Shown: positions 25,913 through 35,377 of the stretch, in pieces | Position numbering within the stretch: the stretch's first letter is position 1 | How the letters are laid out: each line of letters opens with the position of its first letter | DNA from: an uncultured Dehalococcoidia bacterium | Lineage (GTDB): Bacteria > Chloroflexota > Dehalococcoidia > Lucifugimonadales > GCA-2712585 | Length of the DNA stretch: 64,000 bases | Assembly: GCA_958295715.1 (NCBI GenBank) | Contig: OY282371.1 | Location: 1,342,267 to 1,406,266, forward strand | Direction of reading: 5' to 3' | Notes under the pieces: model-generated | Told to the model about the DNA's origin: nothing | What the model saw: only the letters and a program-made list of their open reading frames with translations | Databases searched by the model: none | Program-made: the position numbers and the translations under genes

Positions 25913-28186
25913 ATGAACACAGTTGAATCAACACCGGAATTCGTGGCCAGTGTCTATAAGAGTATGGAGGCGAAGCTGGGGGTCGTGCGGGAACGGGTGG
26001 GCAAGCCGCTAACGCTGTCGGACAAGATACTGCTATCGCACCTAGACGACCCGGCGGCCGGCGACCTGGTCTCCGGCGAAAGTTATCTTGACATCAGGCC
26101 GGACCGGGTGGCCCATCAGGACGTGACGGGGCAGATGGCCATATTGCAGTTCATGCAGTCGGGATCCGATAGGGTGGCTACGCCGACGACCATCCACTGC
26201 GACCACCTAATCAAGGCCCAGGAGGGCAGCAGGCTCGACACGGCCAAGGCCCTTTTGGAGAACAACGAGGTGTACCAGTTCCTCCAGTCGGCGTCAGCCA
26301 AGTACGGCATGGGGTTCTGGAGACCCGGCGCCGGCATAATTCACCAGGTGATATTGGAGAACTACGCCTTTCCCGGAGGGCTCATGATTGGGACGGACTC
26401 CCACACGCCCAACGCCAGCGGCTTGGGGATGCTGGCCATCGGCGTGGGGGGCGCGGCGGGGGCCGACGTGATGGCCGGGCTGCCCTGGGAGGTGAAGTAC
26501 CCTGAGCGCGTCGGGGTGCGTCTGACGGGCAAGCTGAGGGGCTGGACGGCCCCCAAGGACGTGATTTTGTATCTGGCGGGGCTGCTGAGCGTTTCGGGCG
26601 GCACCAACAGCGTTATCGAGTACTTCGGCCCGGGCGCCCGGAGCATTAGCTGCACGGGCAAGGCGACCATCACCAACATGGGCGCCGAGTTGGGGGCCAC
26701 CGGGTCTATTTTCCCCTTCGACGAGCACATGGACCTGTACTTGAGGGCCACGGGCAGGGCGGGACTGGCGGAGCTCGCGGAGAGGAACATGCGGCTGCTG
26801 GAGGCTGACCCGGAGGCGGAGGAGGACCCTGAGTCCTACTATCACCGGGTGGTGGAGATAGATCTTTCAACCCTTGAGCCTCACGTGGTGGGGCCTCACA
26901 CTCCCGACAGGGCCCGCCCGATATCCAAGCTGGCGGAGGAGGTGAGGCGCGAGGGGTTTGTGGACAAGATCGCGGTGGCCTTAATCGGAAGCTGCACCAA
27001 CTCGTCCTACGAGGACATGAGCCGCGCCGCCGACGTTGCGAATCAGGCGGCGGCCCGGGGCGCGCAGGCGGCGGTGAGGCTTCTGGTGACGCCCGGGTCG
27101 GAGCAGATTAGGGCGACCATCGCCAGGGACGGGCAGATGAGTTCGCTTCAGAGCATCCGCGCCACGGTGCTGGCCAACGCCTGCGGGCCGTGCATCGGCC
27201 AGTGGCGGCGGTCGGCGATAAGGCAGCGGGAGGCGAACACGATAGTCAGTTCCTACAACCGCAACTTTCCTCGTCGGAACGACGGCCACGCCACCACGAT
27301 GAACTTCATAGCAAGCCCGGAGATAGTGGTCGCGATGAGTCTCGCCGGGAGCCTGTCCTTCAACCCCCTCAGCGACACGCTGACGGCCGCCGACGGCTCG
27401 CCGTACCGGTTGGAGGCCCCCAAGCCGGCCCCGCCGACCCCTAGCCGGGGTTTCGATAAGGGCGCCGACATGTACGTGCCGCCCAGCGACAGCGGCGCGG
27501 ACATCAACATAGTCATCAATGAGGACAGCCAGCGTCTACAAATCCTCGAACCCTTCGAGCCGTGGGACGGGCAGGACTTTGTGGAGTTGCCCATTGTGCT
27601 GAAGGCCAAGGGCAAGTGCACCACCGACCAGATATCGCCGGCGGGGCCGTGGCTCCAGTTCAGGGGGCATCTGGATAACCTGAGCGACAACATGTTTTTG
27701 GGCGCGATTAACGCTCACACGGGCGACGTGGGGCTGGGCTTCAATGAGATAACGGGTGAGAAGAAGCAGGCCTTCCCCAAGATTGCGCGGCATTACAAGG
27801 AGCATGGGCTTAGGTGGGTGGTTATAGGCGACGAGAATTACGGGGAGGGAAGCAGCCGTGAGCACGCGGCCCTTTCGCCCAGACACTTGGGAGCCGCGGC
27901 CATTATCGCCCGCAGCTTCGCCAGGATTCACGAGTCTAACTTGAAGCGCCAGGGGGTTCTGGCCCTAACCTTTATAGACCCTGCCGACTACGACAAGGCC
28001 CTTGAAGGCGATATGGTGAGTCTGAAGGGTCTGAAGGACTTGGCGCCGGGAAGGCCCGTCGAGTGCGTTTTCCATCACCCGGACGGAAGCCAGGAGACGG
28101 TGAGCCTGGAGCACAGCTTTAATGAGGCGCAGATAGATTGGTTCAGGGCCGGGTCTGCGCTGAACCTGGTGCGTCAGGGGAGGTAG
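25913..28186 (+). CDS. Aconitate hydratase
   Basis: This TCA-cycle enzyme isomerises citrate to isocitrate and has a 4Fe-4S cluster. It has 757 residues and resembles the mitochondrial-type aconitases. The cluster cysteines are in IGSCTNSSYEDM near residue 360 and NACGPCIGQW near 423 and 426. The swivel domain has GDENYGEGSSREHAAL, with the catalytic Ser region. ATG 25913 is chosen (GGAG upstream, normal N-terminus); the frame is open 25 codons upstream across the possible promoter. Fumarase lies 3 kb downstream on the same strand, separated by the sortase-like gene, so the TCA genes are neighbours but probably not one transcript. Confidence 0.93.
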   Translation: MNTVESTPEFVASVYKSMEAKLGVVRERVGKPLTLSDKILLSHLDDPAAGDLVSGESYLDIRPDRVAHQDVTGQMAILQFMQSGSDRVATPTTIHCDHLIKAQEGSRLDTAKALLENNEVYQFLQSASAKYGMGFWRPGAGIIHQVILENYAFPGGLMIGTDSHTPNASGLGMLAIGVGGAAGADVMAGLPWEVKYPERVGVRLTGKLRGWTAPKDVILYLAGLLSVSGGTNSVIEYFGPGARSISCTGKATITNMGAELGATGSIFPFDEHMDLYLRATGRAGLAELAERNMRLLEADPEAEEDPESYYHRVVEIDLSTLEPHVVGPHTPDRARPISKLAEEVRREGFVDKIAVALIGSCTNSSYEDMSRAADVANQAAARGAQAAVRLLVTPGSEQIRATIARDGQMSSLQSIRATVLANACGPCIGQWRRSAIRQREANTIVSSYNRNFPRRNDGHATTMNFIASPEIVVAMSLAGSLSFNPLSDTLTAADGSPYRLEAPKPAPPTPSRGFDKGADMYVPPSDSGADINIVINEDSQRLQILEPFEPWDGQDFVELPIVLKAKGKCTTDQISPAGPWLQFRGHLDNLSDNMFLGAINAHTGDVGLGFNEITGEKKQAFPKIARHYKEHGLRWVVIGDENYGEGSSREHAALSPRHLGAAAIIARSFARIHESNLKRQGVLALTFIDPADYDKALEGDMVSLKGLKDLAPGRPVECVFHHPDGSQETVSLEHSFNEAQIDWFRAGSALNLVRQGR

Positions 28187-28357
28187 GGCGGGGAGGGGCG
28201 ACGCGCGCCCACAGGGACGCCTCTGTATATAATAGGATAGTCGCGCCAAAGCTCCACGCGTTGGTCCGTAGACCGGCTCCTGGATTCCCGCGCAGGCGGG
28301 AATGACGGAAAAAGGGGCGGGAACGGCGGGATGGGGCGGTAGGCGGCAAGGGCTCAG
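28187..28357. repeat. Short gap with one REP-like palindrome and a TATAAT
   Basis: A single palindrome lies at about 28286-28305. TATAAT at 28228-28233 could be a -10, but no matching -35 is visible. Confidence 0.5.
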
Positions 28358-29335
28358 ATGGGTATCATGGGAGGGGGCGAGGTTGCGAGCATAGAACTAA
28401 TGGAACCGGAAAAGCCTGAACATACGATGCCCATAAGAAGGAAGAAGAATCGTTTTCTGTCCTTCTTCGGCCTGGGTCTCATCGCGTTGGGGCTGACGCT
28501 CCTGGCGGCGGGCGGGGCCTACTACGTCTATACCTGGCAGGCCCGCTCCAACCTGGACTCGCTAAACGTGACCGCCAAGGCTCCTGAACAGGATGCTTGG
28601 GTCGCTGAGGAGACCGGGCTGCAATCGGTTAGAGATGCCCAAGGCCAGGAGCCGGCCAGAAGGGACGACGCGGTTCCCACGGCCACGGCGACTCCCATTG
28701 ACGACGCGCCGGAGGAGGATGAAGACGCCGGGTTGTCGGCTGAAGCCATTGCGTCCCAGTCGCTTTTTCCTGGGGAGGGGCTGCAACCCGTCTTCTGGCT
28801 TGACCCCTGGGCGGCAGAAGCCGCCTACGCCCTGGCGAATCCGCTGCTGGAGGAGTTCGAGGCCATAGACGCCGCCGCGCGGAACTCGCTTCCGCCCCCG
28901 GTAAGCATTTCCATTCCCGCCATAGGCTTGGATTCCGAGGTGCGCGGGCTTGCCATCCTGGACCTTGGGGACAACAGGGAGTACGAAACGCCGAAGAACG
29001 TTGTGGGACACATTCCGGAGACCGCGAGCGTGGGCGAAAACGGGACGGCGTGGTTCTTTGGGCATCTCGAAAGCCCCATATCCGGAGAGGGGAACGTGTT
29101 CGCCAAACTGCCCAAAATCGCGGACCTGCTTCGTGAGGGGCCGGTGTACGCCACGGTGGATAACGGGGATAAGACCTTCCTGTACAGGCTCACGGCCTCA
29201 CGGGTAGTCCATCAGGATGAGTTGCGGATTCACGAGTTGGGCGGCCCCGCCATTAGCCTCGTGACCTGCGTCCCCAGGTTCGAGTACGACTATCGTCTCA
29301 TGGTCACAGGCGCGCTGGAGGGCGTTAAGGGGTAG
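28358..29335 (+). CDS. Membrane-anchored sortase-family protein
   Basis: This 325-residue protein has a short basic N-terminus, one transmembrane segment (about 35-55, FLSFFGLGLIALGLTLLAAG), a long Glu/Ala-rich stalk (about 60-180), and a C-terminal sortase domain facing outside the membrane. Catalytic residues appear as His236 (FFGHLESP), Cys304 (SLVTCVP) and an Arg near 314 (DYRLMV). Sortases cut sorting signals and join proteins to the cell surface. No LPxTG-like substrate gene is seen nearby. The start is uncertain: ATG 28358, 28367 and 28401 are all in frame. A REP-like copy at 28286-28305 lies just upstream. Confidence 0.82.
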   Translation: MGIMGGGEVASIELMEPEKPEHTMPIRRKKNRFLSFFGLGLIALGLTLLAAGGAYYVYTWQARSNLDSLNVTAKAPEQDAWVAEETGLQSVRDAQGQEPARRDDAVPTATATPIDDAPEEDEDAGLSAEAIASQSLFPGEGLQPVFWLDPWAAEAAYALANPLLEEFEAIDAAARNSLPPPVSISIPAIGLDSEVRGLAILDLGDNREYETPKNVVGHIPETASVGENGTAWFFGHLESPISGEGNVFAKLPKIADLLREGPVYATVDNGDKTFLYRLTASRVVHQDELRIHELGGPAISLVTCVPRFEYDYRLMVTGALEGVKG

Positions 29336-29429
29336 CTCCGTCGCGGCGTCCCAAAGGGAAACGCCCCGGCTTGGCGAGACCTTCCCAAGCCGCTATCCTT
29401 GAACCGCATACTTTAGATTAGGAGCAATT

Positions 29430-30851
29430 ATGTCAAGCAGTGACGGCAAGATGAGAATAGAGCGAGACTCCATGGGGCCGATGGAGGTGCCGGCGGAGGC
29501 CTACTACGGGGCATCGACCATGCGGGCGGCGCTGAACTTTCCCATCAGCCGGCTGCGGTTCTCCCGCGGCTTCATCCGGGCGCTGTCCCTCATCAAGGGG
29601 AAGGCGGCAGAGGTAAACGTGGAGTTGGGACTGCTGGATGAGACCATAGGCCGCGCCATATCCGACGCCGCTAAGGAGGCGGCGGAGGGCAGGTTTGACG
29701 ACCAGTTTGTCATCGACATATTCCAGACGGGGTCCGGGACGTCGACGAACATGAACGCCAACGAGGTGATAGCGAACCGCGCCACGGAGTTGATGGACGG
29801 AGGAACAGAGGCGGGGCGAGTCCACCCCAACGACCACGTGAACATTTGCCAGTCGTCCAACGACGTCATCCCGACGGCCATCCACTTGGCCGCCCTCATG
29901 CAGATACGGGGGGAACTTGTCCCGGCCCTGGGCGGTCTCAGGGAAGCCCTGGAGGAGAAGAGCCGCGAGTTTTGGCCCCTCATCAAGACGGGAAGAACGC
30001 ACCTCCAGGACGCCACGCCCATTCGCCTGGGGCAGGAGTTCCGGGGCTACGCGGGGCAGGTGGAGCGGGGCCTCCACCGGGTGAAGCACGCTCAGGAGGA
30101 GTTGGCGGAGGTGGCCCTCGGCGGCACGGCGGTCGGGACGGGCATCAACGCGCACCCGGAGTTTGCCGGCAGGGTGTGCAGGGCGCTAAGGGCCGACACG
30201 GGGGTGGACGTGCGAGAGAGTGAGAACCACTTTCAGGCCCAAAGCAGTCTCGACGCCGTGGTGGAGGCCAGCGGGTCCCTGCGCACGGTGGCAGTGAGCC
30301 TGGGCAAGATAGCCAACGACATTCGCTGGCTTGGCTCGGGGCCGCGAGCCGGGCTGGGGGAGTTGGCCCTGCCGGAAGTGCAGCCGGGTAGCTCCATCAT
30401 GCCGGGCAAGGTGAACCCCGTTATCGCGGAGTCGGTGATCCAGGCTTCGGCGCAGGTGATAGGCAACGACTTGGCCATCGTCCAGGCGGGGCAGGGCGGC
30501 TACTTCGAGTTGAACATGATGATGCCGGTGGCCGCCCATAACCTCCTAGAGTCGATAGGGCTGCTGGCCGCGTCGTCGGAGAACTTTTCCAGCCAGTGCG
30601 TGCGGGGGCTGAAGGCCACACAGACGGGGCCGCGGATGGTGGAGCGGGGGTTGATGCTGGGAACGGCCTTGGCCCCGGCCCTTGGCTACGACCGGGCGGC
30701 GAAGATAGCCAAGGAGGCGTCGGAGTCGGGGGCAAGCATAAGGGAGACGGCCCTGAGGATGACGGAGTTGTCCGGCGAGGAGTTGGACGTTCTGTTGGAC
30801 CCCACGAAGATGACGGAACCCGGTCTGGGCGGCGGCCCGGCGGGTGGATAG
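29430..30851 (+). CDS. fumC: Fumarate hydratase, class II
   Basis: It interconverts fumarate and malate in the TCA cycle as an oxygen-stable homotetramer. The 473 residues show the superfamily motifs: GSGTSTNMNANEVIANRA, the substrate-site THLQDATPI, and the signature loop GSSIMPGKVNPV near residue 317. ATG 29430 has AGGAG at 5-bp spacing. The C-terminus ends in a Gly/Pro-rich tail (GLGGGPAGG). It is followed closely by the first of three small coiled-coil genes. Aspartase and argininosuccinate lyase share the fold, but the SS-loop and the N-terminal sequence fit FumC. Confidence 0.95.
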   Translation: MSSSDGKMRIERDSMGPMEVPAEAYYGASTMRAALNFPISRLRFSRGFIRALSLIKGKAAEVNVELGLLDETIGRAISDAAKEAAEGRFDDQFVIDIFQTGSGTSTNMNANEVIANRATELMDGGTEAGRVHPNDHVNICQSSNDVIPTAIHLAALMQIRGELVPALGGLREALEEKSREFWPLIKTGRTHLQDATPIRLGQEFRGYAGQVERGLHRVKHAQEELAEVALGGTAVGTGINAHPEFAGRVCRALRADTGVDVRESENHFQAQSSLDAVVEASGSLRTVAVSLGKIANDIRWLGSGPRAGLGELALPEVQPGSSIMPGKVNPVIAESVIQASAQVIGNDLAIVQAGQGGYFELNMMMPVAAHNLLESIGLLAASSENFSSQCVRGLKATQTGPRMVERGLMLGTALAPALGYDRAAKIAKEASESGASIRETALRMTELSGEELDVLLDPTKMTEPGLGGGPAGG

Positions 30852-30869
30852 GGAAACGAGAGGTCGCTT

Positions 30870-31067
30870 TTGCCTGAGGACATGGCCACCAAAGCGGACA
30901 TGGCATCCTCACGGGACGAGATGTCCAGGGGAAAGGCTGAGTTAAGGGACGAGATGGCTGCGCTGCGAGCCCAGATGGCCGGAATGGAGTCGCGCCTGTC
31001 CCGGCTGATTATCGTCTCGTCGGCGGTGATAATCGCGGCTGGGGTGGCCGCCGTCCGGTTCCTTTAG
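30870..31067 (+). CDS. Small tail-anchored coiled-coil protein, copy 1
   Basis: This 65-residue protein has an N-terminal charged helix (ATKADMASSRDEM, ELRDEMAALRAQMAG) and one C-terminal transmembrane segment (LIIVSSAVIIAAGVAAVRFL). It starts with TTG 18 bp after fumC. Compared with copies 2 and 3 it lacks the MTTTEERLTRVETTLEH opening. It resembles the widespread short coiled-coil/tail-anchor proteins of unknown function. It could form membrane-bound bundles; no function is assigned. Confidence 0.6.
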   Translation: MPEDMATKADMASSRDEMSRGKAELRDEMAALRAQMAGMESRLSRLIIVSSAVIIAAGVAAVRFL

Positions 31068-31139
31068 CGGAGGGTCGCATACGCGCTCAACGAACGCAGG
31101 GAAGTGGCATAGAACGCGAACCTCTGCTATCATACCCTT

Positions 31140-31301
31140 ATGACCACCACTGAAGAACGTCTGACGCGTGTGGAAACCACCCTTGAGCACGTGGCCACCA
31201 AAGCGGACATAGCCCGAATGGAGTTGCGCCTGTTCCGGCTGATTATCGCCTCGTCCGGGGTGATAATCGCGGCTTCGGTGGCCGCCATCCGGTTCCTTTA
31301 G
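31140..31301 (+). CDS. Small tail-anchored coiled-coil protein, copy 2 (shortest)
   Basis: This 53-residue protein opens MTTTEERLTRVETTLEH, then VATKADIARMELRLF, and ends with a transmembrane helix and the same final VAAIRFL as copy 3. It has almost none of the seven-residue-type repeats present in copy 3. The start ATG 31140 lies exactly 234 bp before the start of copy 3, and the two intergenic segments are near-identical, so this is a tandem duplicate. Confidence 0.6.
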   Translation: MTTTEERLTRVETTLEHVATKADIARMELRLFRLIIASSGVIIAASVAAIRFL

Positions 31302-31373
31302 CAAAGGGTCGCATACGCGCTCAATGAGCGCAGGGAACTGGCATAGAACCCGAGCCTCTGGTATCATACCCCT

Positions 31374-31643
31374 ATGACCACCACTGAAGAACGTCTGACG
31401 CGTGTGGAAACCACCCTTGAGCATGTGGCCACCAAAGCGGACATAGCCACGTTGCAGGGTGAAATAGCCAGGGAAATAGCCGCGCTGCGGGGTGAAATGA
31501 CTGGCGAGATGGCTGCGTTGCGAGGTGAGATGGCTACGCTGCGAGGCGACATGGCCAGAATGGAGTTGCGCGTGTTCCGGCTGGCTATCGCCTCGTCCGG
31601 GGTGATCATCGCGGCTATGGTGGCCGCCATCCGGTTCCTTTAG
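31374..31643 (+). CDS. Small tail-anchored coiled-coil protein, copy 3 (longest)
   Basis: This 89-residue protein has the same opening and the same C-terminal anchor as copy 2. Between them is an expanded run of the units GEIAREIAALR, GEMTGEMAALR, GEMATLR and GDMARMELR, which would form a coiled coil. The three genes form a tandem array after fumC. The different repeat numbers point to expansion or contraction by slippage. Function unknown. Confidence 0.65.
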   Translation: MTTTEERLTRVETTLEHVATKADIATLQGEIAREIAALRGEMTGEMAALRGEMATLRGDMARMELRVFRLAIASSGVIIAAMVAAIRFL

Positions 31644-31672
31644 CAGAGGGTCTCCCCCTGGTCTGACAGAGC

Positions 31673-31701
31673 TTGACAGCGGGGGAGGGCGAGCCTAGAC
31701 T
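31673..31701 (+). promoter_or_regulatory. Promoter of the trp operon
   Basis: TTGACA (31673-31678), a 17-bp spacer and TAGACT (31696-31701) form a near-consensus sigma-70 promoter. Transcription would begin near 31708, at the start of the T-box leader. Confidence 0.75.
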
Positions 31702-31707
31702 GGAATT

Positions 31708-31975
31708 CCAATTGAATATGCAGGGTTGGACAGGGGAGTAGTAGCCCTCCAGCAGGGCCCAGAGAGCCGGGGAAGGTGGAAGCCGGCGCCCAGGGCAGAG
31801 GAGCGAATGGACCCCGGCGGGTTCCGTACACGCGCAGGCGGCGGGAACCCTCCAATCACCGGTTGGCCCCGTTATAGGCCGCGGCCCCGGCTGTCCGGGG
31901 CTGGCAAGAGTCCCGACGCGTCGGGAAATTAGGGTGGCACCGCGGAGTTAAGCCCCGTCCCTTGAGACGGGGTTT
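31708..31975 (+). promoter_or_regulatory. Tryptophan T-box leader
   Basis: A T-box riboswitch reads tRNA charging. The T-box AGGGTGGCACCGCGG is at 31931-31945. Stem I shows the AGAGAGC-type element (CAGAGAGCCGG near 31769) and its partner AAGCCGG, then GAA-TGG-ACC with the specifier TGG (Trp) at 31808-31810. The UGGC of the T-box fits a tRNA ending GCCA, and bacterial tRNA-Trp normally has discriminator G. It lies directly upstream of trpS and the trp genes. Uncharged tRNA-Trp should therefore allow read-through. Confidence 0.9.
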
Positions 31976-31977
31976 TT
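31953..31977 (+). terminator. Intrinsic terminator of the T-box leader
   Basis: CCCCGTC and GACGGGG form a 7-bp stem around CCTTGA, followed by TTTTTG. It is the alternative to the antiterminator that contains the T-box sequence. Confidence 0.85.
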
Positions 31978-32269
31978 GTTATGTGGCGAGAGGAAGGGAG
32001 CGCGCGGTCTTGCTTAGAGGAGCGGGGGCGGCCACAAGAGGCTCCCCCACAAGGACTAACGGCGGGTGGATGGTTGGGGGTGAAGGGGGGATGGAGTCCC
32101 GTTTTCACGGGGATGACGGAGAGCGGGGCGGGAACGACGGTCAGAGAGACGAGAGTGATAAAGGGGAACGGGTCATCGCGAGGAGAGGGCCGTACAGGGA
32201 AGGAAAAAACTCCAAGGAGCGCGGTTGGGCCGGTCACTCCAAGGGTAGTTGGTAACGGAGGCGGATAGC
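31978..32269. other. Untranslated leader between T-box terminator and trpS
   Basis: About 290 bp with no supported gene. One degenerate REP-like palindrome (GTCCCGTTTTCACGGGGATG) lies at about 32097-32116. The rest shows no recognised structure. Confidence 0.5.
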
Positions 32270-33301
32270 ATGGCAGGCGACGAACGGAAGAGGGCCAAGC
32301 GGCGGGTCTTCAGCGGCATTCAGCCGTCGGGCGACGTGCAGCTGGGGAACTACCTAGGCGCCATAAAGGGCTGGGTGGAGCGTCAGGACGCCAAGGAGAA
32401 CTACTTCTGCATTGTTGACCTCCACGCCATCACGACGCCGCAAAAGCCGGAGGAGTTGCGACGTCAGACGCGCTCTCTGGCGGCCATGCTCTTCGCCGCC
32501 GGGCTGGACCCGGAGAAGTGCACGGTTTTCATCCAAAGCCACGTGACGGCCCACGCGGAGGGGTGCTGGGCCCTGAACTGCGTCACCCCCGTGGGCTGGC
32601 TGGAGCGGATGACCCAGTACAAGGACAAGATTTCGAGGCAGGAGAGCGTCGCAACGGGGCTGCTGGACTATCCCGTGCTGATGGCGGCGGACATCCTGCT
32701 CTATGACGCCGACGAGGTCCCGGTGGGCGACGACCAGAGGCAGCACGTGGAGTTGACCCGTGACATTGCCCAGCGGTTCAACCATCTATACGGCGACACC
32801 TTCAAGGTCCCGGAGGCGGTGATACCGGAGGCGGGGGCGCGAGTCATGGGGCTGGACGACCCCACGGTGAAGATGTCCAAGAGCTACGCCCACATACGAG
32901 GCCACGCCGTCAATCTGCTGGACGAACCCAAGGAGATAGAGCGTTCCTTCAAGCGGGCGGTCACCGATTCAGGCAACGACATCCGGTTTTCCGACGACCC
33001 CGAAAAGGCGGGGGTGAACAACCTCCTAGGGGTGTACAAGGCCATCACCGGCAGGAGCCGCGAGGAGGTGGAGGCCGACTTCGCCGGCGCACGCGGCTAC
33101 GGCGACCTGAAGGCCAGGGTCGCCGAGGCGGTCATCGAGGAGCTGCGGCCCCTTCGAGAGCGGCATCACCGGCTGATGAACGACGTTGGCGAGTTGGACC
33201 GGCTGTTGGCCGTGGGGGCCGAGCAGGCCGGGGCGGTGTCGGAGAACAAGCTGAAAGAGGTCAAGCGGCGCATGGGGTTGGTCATCCCCGGTGAGCAGTA
33301 G
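32270..33301 (+). CDS. trpS: Tryptophanyl-tRNA synthetase
   Basis: This class I synthetase charges tRNA-Trp. It has 343 residues with the HIGH-like PSGDVQLGNY segment near residue 20, the family sequences VLMAADILLYDADEVPVGDDQ (in part) and the KMSKS loop VKMSKSY. ATG 32270 is preferred over the earlier in-frame GTG 32249 because it follows GGAGGCGG. It is the first gene after the Trp T-box. trpE begins just after or inside its end, so charging and biosynthesis of tryptophan appear to share control. Confidence 0.95.
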   Translation: MAGDERKRAKRRVFSGIQPSGDVQLGNYLGAIKGWVERQDAKENYFCIVDLHAITTPQKPEELRRQTRSLAAMLFAAGLDPEKCTVFIQSHVTAHAEGCWALNCVTPVGWLERMTQYKDKISRQESVATGLLDYPVLMAADILLYDADEVPVGDDQRQHVELTRDIAQRFNHLYGDTFKVPEAVIPEAGARVMGLDDPTVKMSKSYAHIRGHAVNLLDEPKEIERSFKRAVTDSGNDIRFSDDPEKAGVNNLLGVYKAITGRSREEVEADFAGARGYGDLKARVAEAVIEELRPLRERHHRLMNDVGELDRLLAVGAEQAGAVSENKLKEVKRRMGLVIPGEQ

Positions 33302-33317
33302 AGGACGAGTGGGCGCA

Positions 33318-34781
33318 ATGTACTATCCATCCCTAGAGGAGACCAAGCGGCTGTCGGGTCAGGGCAATCTGATTCCCATATACCGGCAGATTCAGGCCGA
33401 CTTGGAGACGCCGGTCTCCGCCTATCTCAAGGTGGCGCGGGGGGCCTACGGCTTCCTGCTGGAGAGCGTGGAGGGGGGCGAGCGGCTGGGGCGCTACAGC
33501 TTCATCGGCTCCGACCCGTACAAGGTTATCAAGACGGGGCCGGGCCAGCCCGGAGGCCAGGTGGACCCGTTGACGCTGGTACAGGAGGAGATGGACCGTT
33601 ACAAGCTGATTCCCGTTCCCGACCTGCCCCGGTTCCACGGCGGCGGCGTGGGTTACCTGGCCTACGACACGGTGAGCTACTTTGAGCCTCGCGTGCCTAT
33701 GATGGCGTCCAACCCGCAAGGGCTGCCGGAGTCGGTTTTCATGTTCGCGGACACGATGCTAGTGTTCGACCACCTGCGCCACGACATCAAGGTGGTGAGC
33801 CACGCGCGGCTGGGAGACGACGTGAAAGCGGCCTACGCGGCGGCCACGGCCAAGATCGACGAGATGGTGGAGCGGCTGAGCCGTCCTCTGCCGGCGACCG
33901 CCGCAGCGCCTAGCTCGCCACGCCTGCCGGACGGGGAGGCTGAGGTGTCCTCCAACTTCAGCCTTGAGCAGTATGAAGAGGCCGTGGAGCGGTGCATACG
34001 ATACATCTACGCGGGGGACGTTATCCAGGTGGTCAACTCCCAGCGCTTCAGCCGCCGGACCGGGGCCGAGCCTTTCCAGATATACCGCGCCCTCAGGAGC
34101 GTCAACCCGTCGCCCTACATGTACTATCTGCGCCTGTATGATTTCGACATCGTGGGGGCGGCCATTGAGACGGTGGCCCAGGTGCAGGACGGGATAGCGG
34201 CCACCCACCCCATAGCCGGCACCCGGCCCCGGGGCCGGACGCCGGAGGAGGACGCGGCCTTTGAGGAGGAGTTGCGGAGCAGCGAGAAGCAGCGGGCCGA
34301 GCACATTATGTTGGTGGACCTGGGCCGGAACGACATCGGGCGGGTCAGCGTGCCCGGCACGGTGCGGGTGACGGAGTTGATGGAGGTGGAGCGGTTCTCT
34401 CACGTCATGCACCTGGTGTCTCACGTGGAGGGCCGGTTGAAGCCGGAGCTAACCCCCTACGACGCCCTGCGTTCCTGCTTCCCAGCGGGCACGGTGTCGG
34501 GGGCTCCCAAGATTCGGGCCATGGAGATTATCGCCGAGATAGAGGGGGAGCAGCGGGGGCCTTACGGCGGCGCGGTGGGGTACTTCAGCTTTTCGGGGAA
34601 CATGGACACGGCCTTGGTGCTGAGGACGGGCATTTATAAGGATGGGGTGATGCGCGTTCAGGCCGGCGGCGGCGTGGTGTCGGACAGCGCGCCCCGTGAC
34701 GAGTATGAGGAGACGGTGCATAAGGCCGGCGCCCTTATGAAGGCCATGGACAGGGCAGAGGGCCGGGAGGGCGGACGATGA
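33318..34781 (+). CDS. trpE: Anthranilate synthase component I
   Basis: It converts chorismate and ammonia to anthranilate, the first committed step of tryptophan synthesis. From ATG 33318 it has 487 residues; this start gives the common opening [12 protein letters not shown], although an in-frame ATG at 33291 overlaps trpS. The feedback-site region [17 protein letters not shown] is present. Catalytic-domain motifs are [14 protein letters not shown], the [10 protein letters not shown] segment and [18 protein letters not shown]. The 3' end overlaps trpG by four bases (ATGA), so the two subunits of one enzyme are translationally coupled. Confidence 0.95.
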   Translation: MYYPSLEETKRLSGQGNLIPIYRQIQADLETPVSAYLKVARGAYGFLLESVEGGERLGRYSFIGSDPYKVIKTGPGQPGGQVDPLTLVQEEMDRYKLIPVPDLPRFHGGGVGYLAYDTVSYFEPRVPMMASNPQGLPESVFMFADTMLVFDHLRHDIKVVSHARLGDDVKAAYAAATAKIDEMVERLSRPLPATAAAPSSPRLPDGEAEVSSNFSLEQYEEAVERCIRYIYAGDVIQVVNSQRFSRRTGAEPFQIYRALRSVNPSPYMYYLRLYDFDIVGAAIETVAQVQDGIAATHPIAGTRPRGRTPEEDAAFEEELRSSEKQRAEHIMLVDLGRNDIGRVSVPGTVRVTELMEVERFSHVMHLVSHVEGRLKPELTPYDALRSCFPAGTVSGAPKIRAMEIIAEIEGEQRGPYGGAVGYFSFSGNMDTALVLRTGIYKDGVMRVQAGGGVVSDSAPRDEYEETVHKAGALMKAMDRAEGREGGR

Positions 34782-35377
34782 TACTGCTTATCGACAACTA
34801 CGACAGCTTCACCTACAACATCTACCAGTACCTTTGCGAGTTGGGGGCTGAGGTGGAGGTGGCCCGCAACGACAAGGTGACGCCGGAGGAGGTGGAGGGA
34901 ATGTCCCCGGAGGGGATTGTCATATCGCCGGGGCCGTGCAGCCCCAAAGAGGCGGGCGTTTCCAACGATATCGTTCTCGGCTTCGGCCATAAGCTGCCCA
35001 TCCTGGGGGTATGTCTGGGCCACCAGGTCATCGGGGCCGCCTACGGGGGCAGGGTTGACGTGGCTGGGGAGATAATGCACGGCAAAACATCGCTAATCCA
35101 CCACGACGGCAAGGGGGTCTACGAGGGCCTGGCCAATCCCTTCAAGGCCATCAGATATCACTCGCTGGTGGTGCATCCCGACGGCCTGCCCGAACGCCTA
35201 GAGGTCAGCGCGTGGACCAAGGACGGTGTCATCATGGGACTCCGGCACAAAGATTTGCCCGTGGAAGGGGTGCAGTTCCACCCCGAATCTATACTGACCA
35301 AGGCGGGCCACGACGTGCTCCAAAACTACCTGAACCGGGTGGAGCGGTGGAGCAAGAAGGAGGGAAAGGCGGCTTGA
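34778..35377 (+). CDS. trpG: Anthranilate synthase component II (glutamine amidotransferase)
   Basis: This class I glutamine amidotransferase releases ammonia for TrpE. The 199 residues hold the nucleophile Cys79 in LGVCLGHQVIG and the His/Glu pair in VQFHPESIL near residue 168. The start ATG overlaps trpE and the stop TGA overlaps the TTG start of trpD. Such proteins can also serve para-aminobenzoate synthase (PabA); the position in the trp operon supports TrpG. Confidence 0.94.
   Translation: MILLIDNYDSFTYNIYQYLCELGAEVEVARNDKVTPEEVEGMSPEGIVISPGPCSPKEAGVSNDIVLGFGHKLPILGVCLGHQVIGAAYGGRVDVAGEIMHGKTSLIHHDGKGVYEGLANPFKAIRYHSLVVHPDGLPERLEVSAWTKDGVIMGLRHKDLPVEGVQFHPESILTKAGHDVLQNYLNRVERWSKKEGKAA

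Noticed and set aside
31726..31932. Short open frame inside the T-box leader
   Set aside because: The region is explained by the T-box stems, specifier and T-box sequence.
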